Source of the DNA: an uncultured Litoreibacter sp.
GTDB lineage: Bacteria > Pseudomonadota > Alphaproteobacteria > Rhodobacterales > Rhodobacteraceae
Length of the DNA stretch: 64,000 nucleotides
Assembly: GCA_947504205.1 (NCBI GenBank)
Contig: CANNGL010000002.1
Span: 744,001 to 808,000 of the forward strand
Direction: 5' to 3'
The notes beneath the pieces were generated by a model that did not search any database, was not told the DNA's origin, and saw nothing but the letters and a program-made list of their open reading frames with translations. The position numbers and the translations under genes were made by a program. Shown piece by piece: positions 1 to 8,980 of the stretch (positions are counted from its first letter, which is position 1; each line of letters starts with the position of its first letter).

Positions 1-1
1 G

Positions 2-988
2 GCCGTCGATCTTGCAGATTCTGGACTTTTTATCGGGGTTCTCTCCCGCAACGAAGACGCTGATGTCGCAGCTATGTTCGCATCGGGCCGTATGCAACTG
101 CCGCTAGAAAAGGTTACTGATCGTTCAGTTAGCTGGGGACATAAGGCTGATGGAATGGCCAAGATCGCCACAAAACTACGCATTGGCTTTGATTCGATCC
201 TGTTCGTGGATGACAACCCCGGCGAGCTGGCAGCGGTCGCTTCTGCCTGTCCCGGTATAAAGCTGCTGCACGCGGCACCCGATCCCCTAGAAACACGTGC
301 GGCTTTGAAGTATTTCCCTGGGCTATTTTCCTGGGGCGTAGATGAAACCGATTTGCTTCGTTCTACAGATTTAGCGACCAACGACGCGCGTCAGGAGTTG
401 CGTTCAACTACAAAAAGTGAGGTCGATTATCTCTCCTCGTTGCAGTTGGAAATGAGAGTAGCGGTCGACCCTGCCGCACATCAAGAACGACTCTTTCAAC
501 TTTCACAAAAGACGAACCAGTTTAATACTGCTTTGAAAAGGCTAAGCACGCCCGATGTTGCAGAGGTTCTTGAGCGCCCAGATAAACACGCTGTTGCAGT
601 CTGGTTGACTGATCGCTTTTCTGACTCCGGCTTGATTGCGGCGATGTTTGTCAGCGTCAACAAGGCTGGGAAGCTAAGCGTAGATGAACTTTGCGTTAGC
701 TGCCGCGCACTTGGTCGAGGTATAGAGGATGCAATGGTTGTTGCGGCCATCAATGCTGTGTCCGAGACTCGAACTCAAGCGGGCGAAAAACCAATCAGGT
801 CGGTGACGTTTGCCCTACAGGAAGGGCCGCGCAACGGGCCTGCCTTGACTTGGCTAGAGAAATTCAGCGGACAATCCCTGGCAACCAAAACCTCGGTTGA
901 GTTGAGCAGGACAGACACATCTCATTTCGACAAAACACGAACCCTTCCCATTCGCTTCCTAAAAGGTGAGCCAGATGAAACCCGCTGA
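2..988 (+). CDS. FkbH-like HAD-superfamily protein, 5' end outside window
   Basis: The reading frame is open from base 2, so the gene begins upstream; the first internal ATG (74) is not the real start. The FkbH-type HAD region is recognisable from LFIGVLSRNEDADV and from FDSILFVDDNPGE, whose DDNP holds the acidic HAD residues. A GNAT-like C-terminal half follows (SDSGLIAAMF, CRALGRGIEDAM). FkbH proteins load a glyceryl or short acyl unit from a phosphorylated donor onto an acyl carrier protein, and the next gene is such a carrier, overlapping by 14 bases. The likely role is supplying an acyl substituent for a surface glycan; the exact donor cannot be read from the sequence. Confidence 0.85.
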   Translation, partial: AVDLADSGLFIGVLSRNEDADVAAMFASGRMQLPLEKVTDRSVSWGHKADGMAKIATKLRIGFDSILFVDDNPGELAAVASACPGIKLLHAAPDPLETRAALKYFPGLFSWGVDETDLLRSTDLATNDARQELRSTTKSEVDYLSSLQLEMRVAVDPAAHQERLFQLSQKTNQFNTALKRLSTPDVAEVLERPDKHAVAVWLTDRFSDSGLIAAMFVSVNKAGKLSVDELCVSCRALGRGIEDAMVVAAINAVSETRTQAGEKPIRSVTFALQEGPRNGPALTWLEKFSGQSLATKTSVELSRTDTSHFDKTRTLPIRFLKGEPDETR

Positions 989-1217
989 GATAGATAGAAG
1001 AGTGCGTGAGACACTGACACTAGCACTTAAGAAGCAAGTGCCACCGACAGGAGGGTTTTCGCGGGAAGAAAATCCAGAGTGGGACTCGCTGAAGCATGTC
1101 GAGATGATCTTCATGCTGGAGGATGAGTTTGATGTGCAGTTTGCTGAAGACGATTTTCCCAAAATGAGCAGCGTTGCCGAAATTGTAACGTTGGTAGAAA
1201 CTCGCCTTGAAGCATGA
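975..1217 (+). CDS. Acyl carrier protein
   Basis: This 80-residue acidic protein has the carrier-protein signature WDSLKHVEMIFMLEDEF. The serine of DSL is the expected 4'-phosphopantetheine attachment site. I chose the ATG at 975 because AGGTGA lies just upstream; a GTG at 966 is possible. It overlaps the end of the FkbH-like gene and the start of the GNAT gene, so the three are probably translationally coupled. It is too specialised in context to be the fatty-acid ACP and probably carries the unit loaded by the FkbH-like protein. Confidence 0.88.
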   Translation: MKPAEIDRRVRETLTLALKKQVPPTGGFSREENPEWDSLKHVEMIFMLEDEFDVQFAEDDFPKMSSVAEIVTLVETRLEA

Positions 1218-1788
1218 GATTAGCCTAGCTGATGCGGCTTTCTCGATCCGCCCTGTAGGCATCGAGGACGCCGCAGCCATTGTCACCCTGCGGTCTGATC
1301 CTGCGCAGGCACGATTTGTGCATTCCATTTCTCCGCGTGTTGAAGATCAGATATCCTGGTTAAACGAATATTTCACGCGAGATGGGGATTTTTACTTTGT
1401 TGTTGAGCGTGCTCGTGATCACCGCTTTGAAGGAACAATAGGCATATACGATGTAGCGGATGGCCGTGCAGAGTGGGGTCGTTGGTTTCTGACGCCCGGA
1501 TCTCTTGCAGCACCCGCCTCTGCTTTGCTGATATACACAGCCGCCTTCGAGGTCCTGAAACTGTCTGAGGTTTACTGTCGGACGGTCGCAGAGAATGAGG
1601 CCGTCGTCTCATTCCATGACAGCTGTGGGCTGAAACGTGCCGGTCGGCTGGAAAAGGCCTTTCATCTCGCCGAAGGTCCGGTAGATGCGATCGAACATCG
1701 CTTGCCAATGGCCGACTGGCCAAGCGTCTCCGCTGTACTTGCTTCCCAAGCAGACAGAGTGGCAAGGTTGGTCAATCGTGGTGTGTAG
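1207..1788 (+). CDS. GNAT-family N-acetyltransferase (RimJ/PseH-like)
   Basis: The protein is 193 residues. FSIRPVGIEDAAAIVTLR starts the GNAT fold and ENEAVVSFHDSCGLKRAGRLEK resembles the acceptor-side motif of RimJ/PseH-type enzymes. The start is a TTG inside the end of the ACP gene. Its place next to an ACP and near FdtA/FdtB-like genes suggests it transfers an acyl group onto an amino sugar, either from acyl-CoA or from the neighbouring ACP. The substrate is inferred from context only. Confidence 0.8.
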   Translation: MKHEISLADAAFSIRPVGIEDAAAIVTLRSDPAQARFVHSISPRVEDQISWLNEYFTRDGDFYFVVERARDHRFEGTIGIYDVADGRAEWGRWFLTPGSLAAPASALLIYTAAFEVLKLSEVYCRTVAENEAVVSFHDSCGLKRAGRLEKAFHLAEGPVDAIEHRLPMADWPSVSAVLASQADRVARLVNRGV

Positions 1789-1804
1789 CCTGAAAGATAG
1801 CCCG

Positions 1805-2215
1805 ATGAATCTCGACACTGACATTTTCCAATTTCATCATATTGGTGTTGCCTGCCGCCGAATTGACTCAGAACAACGTGGTTGGAGTGCCTTCGGATAT
1901 GCACCAGAAGGGGGCAGGTTCGAAGATCCGTTGCAAGGAATTGCTGGGCTCTTCATGACGGGACCCGGACCGCGTATCGAGCTGCTAGAGGGGTTACCGG
2001 GCTCTAACACTTTGACACCTTTTCTTGAAGCCGGAACAAAGATGTATCATCAGGCCTTCGAGGTCCCCGAATTGGAAGAAGCGATTGACTTCCTTCAGCA
2101 GCAGCGCGCAAAGACCCTGTCGCCGCCTAAGCCAGCGGTGGCGTTCGGGGGGCGCAAGGTGGTGTTTATGATGATGCCAACCCGATTAATTGCTGAGCTA
2201 ATTGAAATGGAATAG
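1805..2215 (+). CDS. VOC-superfamily protein (glyoxalase/methylmalonyl-CoA epimerase-like)
   Basis: The sequence begins FQFHHIGVACRRID, the typical first beta strand and metal-binding His of a VOC domain, and later has KMYHQAFEVPELEEAI and LIAELIEME, the second and last strands with another His and a terminal Glu. It is about 136 residues, the usual length of a single-chain VOC protein. I chose the ATG at 1805, since the upstream extension does not look like protein. Small VOC proteins of this kind occur in FkbH-ACP runs, but the reaction is unknown. Confidence 0.75.
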   Translation: MNLDTDIFQFHHIGVACRRIDSEQRGWSAFGYAPEGGRFEDPLQGIAGLFMTGPGPRIELLEGLPGSNTLTPFLEAGTKMYHQAFEVPELEEAIDFLQQQRAKTLSPPKPAVAFGGRKVVFMMMPTRLIAELIEME

Positions 2216-2254
2216 CTTCGCCGGGCAGCCGGCAGCTAATAATGGAGTTTGAAA

Positions 2255-2965
2255 TTGGACGAAACAAGCGCGCTTGAGGGAATTGCGCAGAATTCCCTAT
2301 ATGCTGCCGGTGTGAACACCGACACGGTTCTTTATAGCTATGAGGTTTTCAAAAGGCACTTTCGCGGAACGACCATGCTGGAAATGGGACCCGCAGAAGG
2401 CGTCATGACGCGACTGTTGGCGCAAACCGATTTCGAACTTTCAGTGGTGGAGGGCGCTGAGTCATTTTGCAACGACCTCAGGGAGAGATACCCGGGCATG
2501 GAGGTCAATCACAGCCTTTTCGAGGATTTTGCGCCCACTAAAAAATATGACAACATCGTTCTAGGTCACGTATTGGAACATGTTGAAGACCCTGTTGATA
2601 TTTTGTCTCGCGCTCGTGAATGGCTGACCGAAGACGGTATCATCTTGGCGGCTGTGCCTAATGCGCATTCTCTGCATCGTCAGGCGGCAGTGATCATGGG
2701 CCTGCTGACACACGAGCAGCAAATGAATGATGCGGATCGTCATCATGGGCACCGTCGGGTTTATACGTCCGAAGCGATACGTCATGACTTCATGCAAGCA
2801 GGTCTAAACATCGAGGTGTTTGGCGGCTATTGGATGAAACCAGTTTCGAACAAGCAAATCGAAGACAACTGGACTCCGGAAATGTTGAACGCCTTTATGA
2901 AGCTTGGCGAGCGGTACCCGGATATCGCTGGCGAACATTACGTTGTGGCGTCAAAAAGCACTTAG
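2255..2965 (+). CDS. Class I SAM-dependent methyltransferase
   Basis: A Rossmann methyltransferase of about 236 residues. Motif I is MLEMGPAEGVMTRLLA, followed by the acidic post-I strand (LSVVEGAESF) and motif IV-like VLGHVLEHVEDPVDIL, typical of the Methyltransf_11/UbiG-like group. Translation probably starts at the TTG at 2255, seven bases after GGAG at 2244-2247; an in-frame TTG at 2249 is too close to that site. It probably O- or N-methylates a sugar or lipid-linked intermediate of the polysaccharide made by this cluster. Confidence 0.83.
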   Translation: MDETSALEGIAQNSLYAAGVNTDTVLYSYEVFKRHFRGTTMLEMGPAEGVMTRLLAQTDFELSVVEGAESFCNDLRERYPGMEVNHSLFEDFAPTKKYDNIVLGHVLEHVEDPVDILSRAREWLTEDGIILAAVPNAHSLHRQAAVIMGLLTHEQQMNDADRHHGHRRVYTSEAIRHDFMQAGLNIEVFGGYWMKPVSNKQIEDNWTPEMLNAFMKLGERYPDIAGEHYVVASKST

Positions 2966-2978
2966 CACGTTATTGGAC

Positions 2979-3006
2979 GTCTGGCCTCAGAGTTGCGAGG
3001 CCAGAC
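2979..3006. terminator. Strong stem-loop between convergent genes
   Basis: A perfect 10-bp stem, GTCTGGCCTC / GAGGCCAGAC, encloses an 8-base loop. It overlaps the last codons of the minus-strand aminotransferase gene and lies 14 bases after the methyltransferase stop. There is no T-tract on either side, so intrinsic termination is not assured; a transcript-end stabilising hairpin is equally possible. Confidence 0.4.
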
Positions 3007-4090
3007 GGTTAACGGCCTCAATCACCTTGTCCTGCGCTTCCCGCTGCATTTGCGGCCCAATCGGAAGGCTCAGCACGTCATCTGCAAATTGCTCAGCAAG
3101 CGGGAACGCTCCTTTGTCGTGCCCACGATCTGCATAGGCTTGCTGCAAATGTGGCGGTATTGGATAATGGATCATTGTGCTGATCCCCTCCTCGGCCAAC
3201 TTGGACATGAGTATGTCCCGTGCATGATGTCGAATGACAAAGAGATGCCAGACTGGGTCGGCCCAGTTTGGGACATGCGGTAACGTCACTCCCTTCAAAT
3301 TGTCCAGATAGTTGCTGGCCAGATTTCGCCGCCGAACAGTCCAATCATCCAGATGCTCGAGCTTGACACATAAAATAGCGGCTTGGATTGGATCCAAACG
3401 ACTGTTGGTTCCCTGTTCTTCGTTCACATACTTGGCCCGCGAACCATAGTTGTGCAGCGTTCTGATACGGTCTGAAAGATCAGTTCTGTTGGTAGTGACC
3501 GCGCCGCCATCGCCCATCGCACCAAGGTTTTTGCCCGGGTAAAAACTCCAGCACACCAAGTCAGCATGCGCTCCAACCCTAGTGCCGTTGTAGGTAGCCC
3601 CATGTGCCTGCGCTGCGTCTTCGATAACCGCCAATTGATGGTGTTTCGCTTCGGCCAAGATGGGATCAAGGTCGGCTGGTTGGCCGTACAGATGCACCGC
3701 AATGATGGCCCGGGTTTTCGGTGAGACAGCAGAACCGATCTTAGTGGGATCGATATTGTAAGTCAGTGGATCTGGCTCCACCGGCACAGGTATAGCGCCC
3801 ACAGCAGACACCGCCAGCCAAGTCGCTATAAAGGTGTTGGACGGCACAATCACCTCATCACCCTGCCTTATATCAAGAGCCCGCAGCGACAGTATCAGCG
3901 CATCAAGACCGTTGGCGACGCCGACACAATGTGCGGCTTCGCAGTAGTTGGAGAAGGCTTGTTCGAATGTCTCCACTTCAGGTCCAAGAATGTACCAACC
4001 ACTATCGAGGACCCGAGCGACCGCGGCATCAATCTCTGGCTTTAGTGAATGATATCCAGCGCGCAGATCAAGAAAAGGAACAGCCTGCAT
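2987..4090 (-). CDS. DegT/DnrJ/EryC1/StrS-family PLP aminotransferase (FdtB/QdtB-like)
   Basis: A 367-residue sugar aminotransferase. FLDLRAGYHSLKPEID at the N-terminus, the PLP-lysine region FYPGKNLGAMGDGGA and HNYGS are family hallmarks. The ATG at 4090 is preceded by TGGAG at a good distance. The FLDL/GWYILGPEVETFE style is that of FdtB/QdtB, which aminates C3 of dTDP-3-keto-6-deoxyhexoses. An FdtA-like isomerase at 7352-7765 and a GNAT gene nearby complete the FdtA/B/C set for an N-acylated 3-amino-3,6-dideoxyhexose. The sugar assignment is inferred. Confidence 0.87.
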   Translation of the reverse strand: MQAVPFLDLRAGYHSLKPEIDAAVARVLDSGWYILGPEVETFEQAFSNYCEAAHCVGVANGLDALILSLRALDIRQGDEVIVPSNTFIATWLAVSAVGAIPVPVEPDPLTYNIDPTKIGSAVSPKTRAIIAVHLYGQPADLDPILAEAKHHQLAVIEDAAQAHGATYNGTRVGAHADLVCWSFYPGKNLGAMGDGGAVTTNRTDLSDRIRTLHNYGSRAKYVNEEQGTNSRLDPIQAAILCVKLEHLDDWTVRRRNLASNYLDNLKGVTLPHVPNWADPVWHLFVIRHHARDILMSKLAEEGISTMIHYPIPPHLQQAYADRGHDKGAFPLAEQFADDVLSLPIGPQMQREAQDKVIEAVNRLASQL

Positions 4091-4248
4091 GGACACTCCA
4101 TATGATAGCCGAGGTCGGTTTAAGTGACGGACCCTAGCATTCTCTGATGCAGTTACAACTGAGAAACCATACCTTATCGCCACAGTCCTTTACAGGTTCA
4201 ATGATCCCCCCTACGTAAAAGGACTTATGAGAGCCGGATGCCGTCAAA

Positions 4249-6012
4249 ATGACCAATAGCAGTCAGGAAAAAATCAACGGCGATATGCTACGCCGCCTGT
4301 TGCGCGAAAACCTCCGCGAGCAATCCGTGAGTTATGGCGTCGCGATCGTGGCGATGGTTGTGATTGCCATCATGACGGCCCTGACCGCCTGGATCATGAA
4401 GGATATCATCGATTCAATGGTGGCGGCAGGTGACCGAGCGAAAGTATTTGCGGTTGCAGGTGCAGTGGCGCTGATCTTCGTGATCAAGGGTATTGCAACT
4501 TACGTCCAAGTCGTCGCCCTCAGTCGCGCGGGAAATCGAATTGTCGCAAACCAGCAGCGCAAGCTCTACGACAGATTGCTGAAACACGGAGTCGCGTTTT
4601 TTAACACGCTCGACTCGTCAAATATTCTGATGCGCGTAACTACCTCAGCCCAGGCCGCGCGCGGCGTCATCGACACTTTGATCATGGGATTCGTGCGCGA
4701 TCTTCTCACGCTCGTTGGCCTGGTGATTGTGATGATCTATCAGCAACCGACCCTATCGCTCTTTTCACTGATCTTCGGCCCATTGGCGATTTTGGGCGTG
4801 CGTCAAATCCTTAAACGTGTCCAAGGTATCGTAGAGGCCAACATGATCTCAACGGCAGAGATCATCAAAGTGGTGCAAGAAACCTCAACAGGCATCCGCG
4901 TCGTGAAAGCCTTCGCGCTGGAAAAGCACATGGCGAGCCGAATGAATTCGGCCGTCTCGATAGTGGAGAGCCGCTCAAACGCTATGGCTAGACTATCGGG
5001 CGCGACAAGTCCTCTGATGGAAACACTGTCGGGATTTGCCATCGCATCCGTAGTCGCCCTCAGCACTGTCAGCATATTTGGCGATGACGCCACATCGCCC
5101 GGTGAGTTGATGTCTTTTGTCACCGCGCTCCTGATGGCTTATGATCCCGCCAAACGGCTTGCGCGCATGCGTGTCGGCATCCAAGCCGGTCTTGTCGGGG
5201 TTGGCTTGATGTATCAAATTTTGGATACGCCAATTGCAGTAAGCGAAAATGCGGACGCCAGACCCCTGCCCAACGGCCCAGGTAAAGTTACCTTCAAGAA
5301 CGTCAGCTTCAACTATGAGTCCAACAAGCCATTGCTGCGCAATTTGGGCGTGATTTTTGAGGCCGGAAAAACGACAGCGTTGGTAGGGCCCTCCGGTGGC
5401 GGTAAGTCGACCATTATCAATCTGATTCTAAGGCTCTATGATCCTGTGGAAGGCAGCATCGAAATCGATGACTTCGATCTGCGCGATGCCACTTTTGCCT
5501 CACTACGAGACAAGGTTGCGTTTGTAGGGCAGGAGACATTTCTGTTTGCAGGAACGCTGAAACAAAACATCGCGATGGGCCGCGAAAATGCGACGGACGA
5601 GGAGATTATTGCCGCAGCAAAAGCGGCGAATGCCCATGAATTCATTCAAAGCATGCCCCAGCAATATGAGACAGATGTAGGTGAGAACGGCGGCAATCTA
5701 TCCGGGGGCCAACGCCAACGCATCGCAATCGCACGCGCAATTCTTCGCGATAGTCCAATTCTGATCATGGACGAGGCAACCAGCGCGCTTGATTCGGAAT
5801 CCGAGTTTCTAGTTAGTGAAGCACTGCGACAGCTATCCAAGGGCCGTACGACAATCGTAATTGCGCACAGGCTGTCTACTATTTTAAGCGCCGACAAGAT
5901 CGTCGTGATCAAAGAGGGCGATGTTGTTGAACAGGGCTCGCAAAGCGAACTACTTTCGCAAAACGGCGTTTTCAGGACACTCTACGACAGACAATTCAGT
6001 ACATCCGAATAA
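4249..6012 (+). CDS. ABC transporter, fused permease and ATPase (MsbA-type exporter)
   Basis: A 587-residue half-transporter. The N-terminal ~330 residues hold the six-helix exporter domain and the C-terminal part the ATPase: Walker A GPSGGGKST, Q-loop around FVGQETFLF, signature LSGGQ, Walker B ILIMDEATSALD and the switch His in VIAHRLST. The ATG at 4249 follows the divergent promoter region shared with the aminotransferase gene. Set among glycosyltransferases, it most likely flips a lipid-linked saccharide or exports a polysaccharide precursor across the inner membrane. It should act as a homodimer. Confidence 0.88.
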   Translation: MTNSSQEKINGDMLRRLLRENLREQSVSYGVAIVAMVVIAIMTALTAWIMKDIIDSMVAAGDRAKVFAVAGAVALIFVIKGIATYVQVVALSRAGNRIVANQQRKLYDRLLKHGVAFFNTLDSSNILMRVTTSAQAARGVIDTLIMGFVRDLLTLVGLVIVMIYQQPTLSLFSLIFGPLAILGVRQILKRVQGIVEANMISTAEIIKVVQETSTGIRVVKAFALEKHMASRMNSAVSIVESRSNAMARLSGATSPLMETLSGFAIASVVALSTVSIFGDDATSPGELMSFVTALLMAYDPAKRLARMRVGIQAGLVGVGLMYQILDTPIAVSENADARPLPNGPGKVTFKNVSFNYESNKPLLRNLGVIFEAGKTTALVGPSGGGKSTIINLILRLYDPVEGSIEIDDFDLRDATFASLRDKVAFVGQETFLFAGTLKQNIAMGRENATDEEIIAAAKAANAHEFIQSMPQQYETDVGENGGNLSGGQRQRIAIARAILRDSPILIMDEATSALDSESEFLVSEALRQLSKGRTTIVIAHRLSTILSADKIVVIKEGDVVEQGSQSELLSQNGVFRTLYDRQFSTSE

Positions 6013-6040
6013 ATCTCGAAATACCCATATTGGATCAACC

Positions 6041-7306
6041 ATGGGTCATAAATTTATACTAAACGAAAGAATTCTGAAGTCGCTTACAGAGCTCGAAAAG
6101 TCGCGAGGATTTGGGGCCATGTTCGCGCGGGCTGTCTTCCGGACAGCTAGGCTTTCACTTGGTCGAACCGGTCCTTATGCGGATGGTGCTGCCAGCGTTC
6201 TTACACCTTTGCGCGGAGCGACTACTTCCCACGTAGTGGCCCCGCGCTGTATGGGGGAGAACAAGAGGATTAGCGCCGAGAAACTAGAACCAGTAGCACC
6301 GTTGGTTTTTCGAGATGCACAGGTGACCGGCGGTTCCTCGGTAATTGTCACGCGAGACGGCGCCTTCTTTCCGCAGCTCTATCATACTAAAAAGTCCCGC
6401 ATTTATCCTACGCCAAAGAGCGCATACCAAGTCATGGAAACTGGTGATCTGATAGCAACCCGAAAACGTCACAAAATGGTTGTCGATAAAGGAATCTGCG
6501 TCTTTGGAAGCGGTGCGAACAACTGGTTTCACTGGCTGATCGAGGCAGTGCCTCGAGCTCTGCTGGCGCAGAGCTTGCCCGCTGAATACAACGACTACCC
6601 GCTGTTGGTACCGATGAGCTGTCGCGACCGGTCTTCCTTCGAGGCCGCTTTGACGCCCTTTGCAAATGGTCGAAAGATAATTCGCATACCTGACTCAAAA
6701 TCGACTTTGGTGCGCGAGCTGATCCAGATAGAGCCACCGACCTTTGCACCAGCGCATGTTCATGACAATGCCTGGCCCGAGCCAGGGGACTATCGCCAAG
6801 ACGTTGAGTTTTATAAAGACTACAGACAGAAAATTCTTGATTTTCATCAGATCAAATCGGGCGATGGGCCGAAACGCATTTTTCTTGCTCGAGAACGAAC
6901 AAATTCCGAACTTCACCGCGACTTCAATCAGGATGAATTGCTCAGGATTGCAAAAAAGTCGGGCTTTGTCGTAGTGCAGCCGGAAAAGCTGTCTTTTCGC
7001 GAACAACTGCAGCTTTACTTTGACGCGGAATTTGTGATTGGCGCTTCGGGTGCCGCTTGGACAAATACGCTCTTTTGCAGACCGGGTACGCGTGGATTGA
7101 ATTGGGCCTTGAACGTCTATGATGGTGCCTGTGTGTTTTCGAACTTCACTGAGGTCTCAGGTATAGAACTTTTTCACTTCTTCGTCGAACCAGACCAGCC
7201 TGTCAGGAATTCGGATGACGCGTTCCGTGCGAACTACAAGGTTGATCCCAAAATTTTCGCGCGTGAACTAGAGAGGCTCTTGAGCGATAACTATATCAAC
7301 CCGTAA
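6041..7306 (+). CDS. Glycosyltransferase family 61 (DUF563) protein
   Basis: The protein is about 421 residues from the ATG at 6041. VFGSGANNWFHWLIEAVPRALL and the C-terminal FREQLQLYFDAEFVIGASGAAWTNTLFCRPGT are the two conserved blocks of DUF563/GT61 proteins, common in alphaproteobacterial capsule loci. It starts 28 bases after the ABC transporter gene and is probably cotranscribed with it. The acceptor and donor sugars cannot be inferred. Confidence 0.83.
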   Translation: MGHKFILNERILKSLTELEKSRGFGAMFARAVFRTARLSLGRTGPYADGAASVLTPLRGATTSHVVAPRCMGENKRISAEKLEPVAPLVFRDAQVTGGSSVIVTRDGAFFPQLYHTKKSRIYPTPKSAYQVMETGDLIATRKRHKMVVDKGICVFGSGANNWFHWLIEAVPRALLAQSLPAEYNDYPLLVPMSCRDRSSFEAALTPFANGRKIIRIPDSKSTLVRELIQIEPPTFAPAHVHDNAWPEPGDYRQDVEFYKDYRQKILDFHQIKSGDGPKRIFLARERTNSELHRDFNQDELLRIAKKSGFVVVQPEKLSFREQLQLYFDAEFVIGASGAAWTNTLFCRPGTRGLNWALNVYDGACVFSNFTEVSGIELFHFFVEPDQPVRNSDDAFRANYKVDPKIFARELERLLSDNYINP

Positions 7307-7351
7307 CTTTCTTTCTGAGAACCCTACTACCCAAGTGGATTTTCAAGTAGC

Positions 7352-7765
7352 TTAGACGTCCTGCTTCAGTGCATCGACATACGCATCCCAGTCTCTGATA
7401 TAGTCATTCTCATCATAAACTGCCGATGCCATTACCATGCAAACCGCACCAGATGAAAAGTTATCCAGATACCGCCACATCATTGGACATACATAGATAC
7501 CGTAGTAAGATCTGTTCAGATGAAACCGGCGCTCTGCTGATCCATCATTAAGCAGCAGATCAAAACTGCCTGACATGCAAATGACGAACTGATGCAGGTT
7601 TTTGTGAGCATGTGCACCTCTGTCCGATCCACCTGGTACATCGTAAAGATAATACACCCGCTTGATATCAAATGGGATGTGATTGCCGCCTTCAACAAAT
7701 GTCAGATTTCCACGTTGATCTGCTATTTTAGGCAATTCAATTTGACGGCAATCTGACAGTGGCAT
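7352..7765 (-). CDS. fdtA: FdtA/QdtA-like dTDP-sugar 3,4-ketoisomerase (cupin)
   Basis: A 137-residue single-domain cupin of the WxcM/FdtA type. Characteristic stretches are LPKIADQRGNLTFVEGG, RVYYLYDVPGGSDRGAHAHKNLHQFV (catalytic and structural His residues) and the C-terminal YDENDYIRDWDAY. FdtA and QdtA move the keto group of dTDP-4-keto-6-deoxyglucose from C4 to C3, the step before transamination. The FdtB-like aminotransferase is at 2987-4090, also on the minus strand, although the two are not contiguous. Distinguishing FdtA (galacto) from QdtA (gluco) needs a tree. Confidence 0.85.
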   Translation of the reverse strand: MPLSDCRQIELPKIADQRGNLTFVEGGNHIPFDIKRVYYLYDVPGGSDRGAHAHKNLHQFVICMSGSFDLLLNDGSAERRFHLNRSYYGIYVCPMMWRYLDNFSSGAVCMVMASAVYDENDYIRDWDAYVDALKQDV

Positions 7766-7891
7766 TGGACAACACTCAAATTTCGATGGTCATGGGCTAC
7801 CTTATGGGAAATTTGCTGACAACCTTGCTTGCAGTGGAACAGCAGAAATTATCTACTAGCCAGCAGATTGGCAGGTAAGGACATACCAGAG

Positions 7892-8845
7892 ATGGCGAAT
7901 GATCATATCCCAGGCCGCTGCTCAATGATCTGCGTCTCCTATAACCACGAAACCTTTGCAGAAGCCGCGCTTCAATCTATTTTCCAGCAAGACTATCCGG
8001 ATATTGAGATCATTATTGTCGATGACGGGTCAACTGATCAAACAGTCCAAGTTCTCGAAAAAGCTCTCTCTGAAAGTCCTTTTCCGTCTGATCTCATTGC
8101 ACAAGAGAACACCGGCAACGTCGGATTGAATTGCAATCGAGCCTTGGACCGGGCGCGCGGCGAATTCATCGGCTTTCTATCATTTGATGATATTCTAGTG
8201 TCAGGTTCGATCAGCAAAAAAATTGCGTTGCTTCATCCTGACCCAAATCTTGCCTTTGTCGCCAGCACTCGCAACTTGGAGATCGATGCCAACGGCACGG
8301 TTTTGGACGAAAACCATCTTTCACCTGCCTATAAAACAAAGGTCTCAGATCCCGTTGCGTTACTCGATTTGGAATATGAACAACTCGGAGCATTCTATGC
8401 ACAAGCGGGAATCTACCGCGCGAGTGTTCTGCAAGCCATCGGCTGGTTCGACGAAGATATGATCGGAGACGATATCGTCTTACGAACGAAACTGCTCCGC
8501 TATCTTATTGAGCACCCCGAGCAGTCTTTTGCGCTCACGTCTGAGCCTGGTTTCGGATATCGCACGCACGGTCACAACCTGCATGGAAAGACCTGGCGTC
8601 AAATCAAAACGGTTATCGAGTGGCGCAATCGTTACTTCCCTGAACGCCCCTTACCGGCTCTCGCGAAAGGCTGGATCGAGCATTTCCTTAAGAAATGCGC
8701 AAAGCAAGGCGATACTGAAAGTCTTCGGACTGCCCTCACATACGACGAGCAAATTGCGCTTCACTACGAGAGTTACCGAAAAAGCTGGAAATATCGTCGT
8801 GCAAAGGTTCGGGGAGCGCTCAAGCGCGGATTTGGAAAAGCGTGA
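7892..8845 (+). CDS. Glycosyltransferase family 2
   Basis: A GT-A fold transferase of about 317 residues. It begins CSMICVSYNHETFAEAALQSIFQQDYPDIEIIIVDDGSTD, the GT2 nucleotide-binding start, and has the metal-binding FLSFDDI region near residue 100. I use the ATG at 7892, which leaves the usual short leader; an upstream TTG at 7829 in frame is possible. Hydrophobic membrane helices are not evident, so it should act at the cytoplasmic face of the inner membrane in assembly of the polysaccharide unit. Confidence 0.85.
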   Translation: MANDHIPGRCSMICVSYNHETFAEAALQSIFQQDYPDIEIIIVDDGSTDQTVQVLEKALSESPFPSDLIAQENTGNVGLNCNRALDRARGEFIGFLSFDDILVSGSISKKIALLHPDPNLAFVASTRNLEIDANGTVLDENHLSPAYKTKVSDPVALLDLEYEQLGAFYAQAGIYRASVLQAIGWFDEDMIGDDIVLRTKLLRYLIEHPEQSFALTSEPGFGYRTHGHNLHGKTWRQIKTVIEWRNRYFPERPLPALAKGWIEHFLKKCAKQGDTESLRTALTYDEQIALHYESYRKSWKYRRAKVRGALKRGFGKA

Positions 8846-8980
8846 TCCAGCGACCGTTCGTATACGATCAGGGTACATATGAGTATTTGAAACCATCCGG
8901 AAATCTCGGCTTCAAATTGAAATTTACAATTCTTAAACACTTAGAACCTAGCCGTTAACCAAGTTTTCTTGTGAGGCGGC

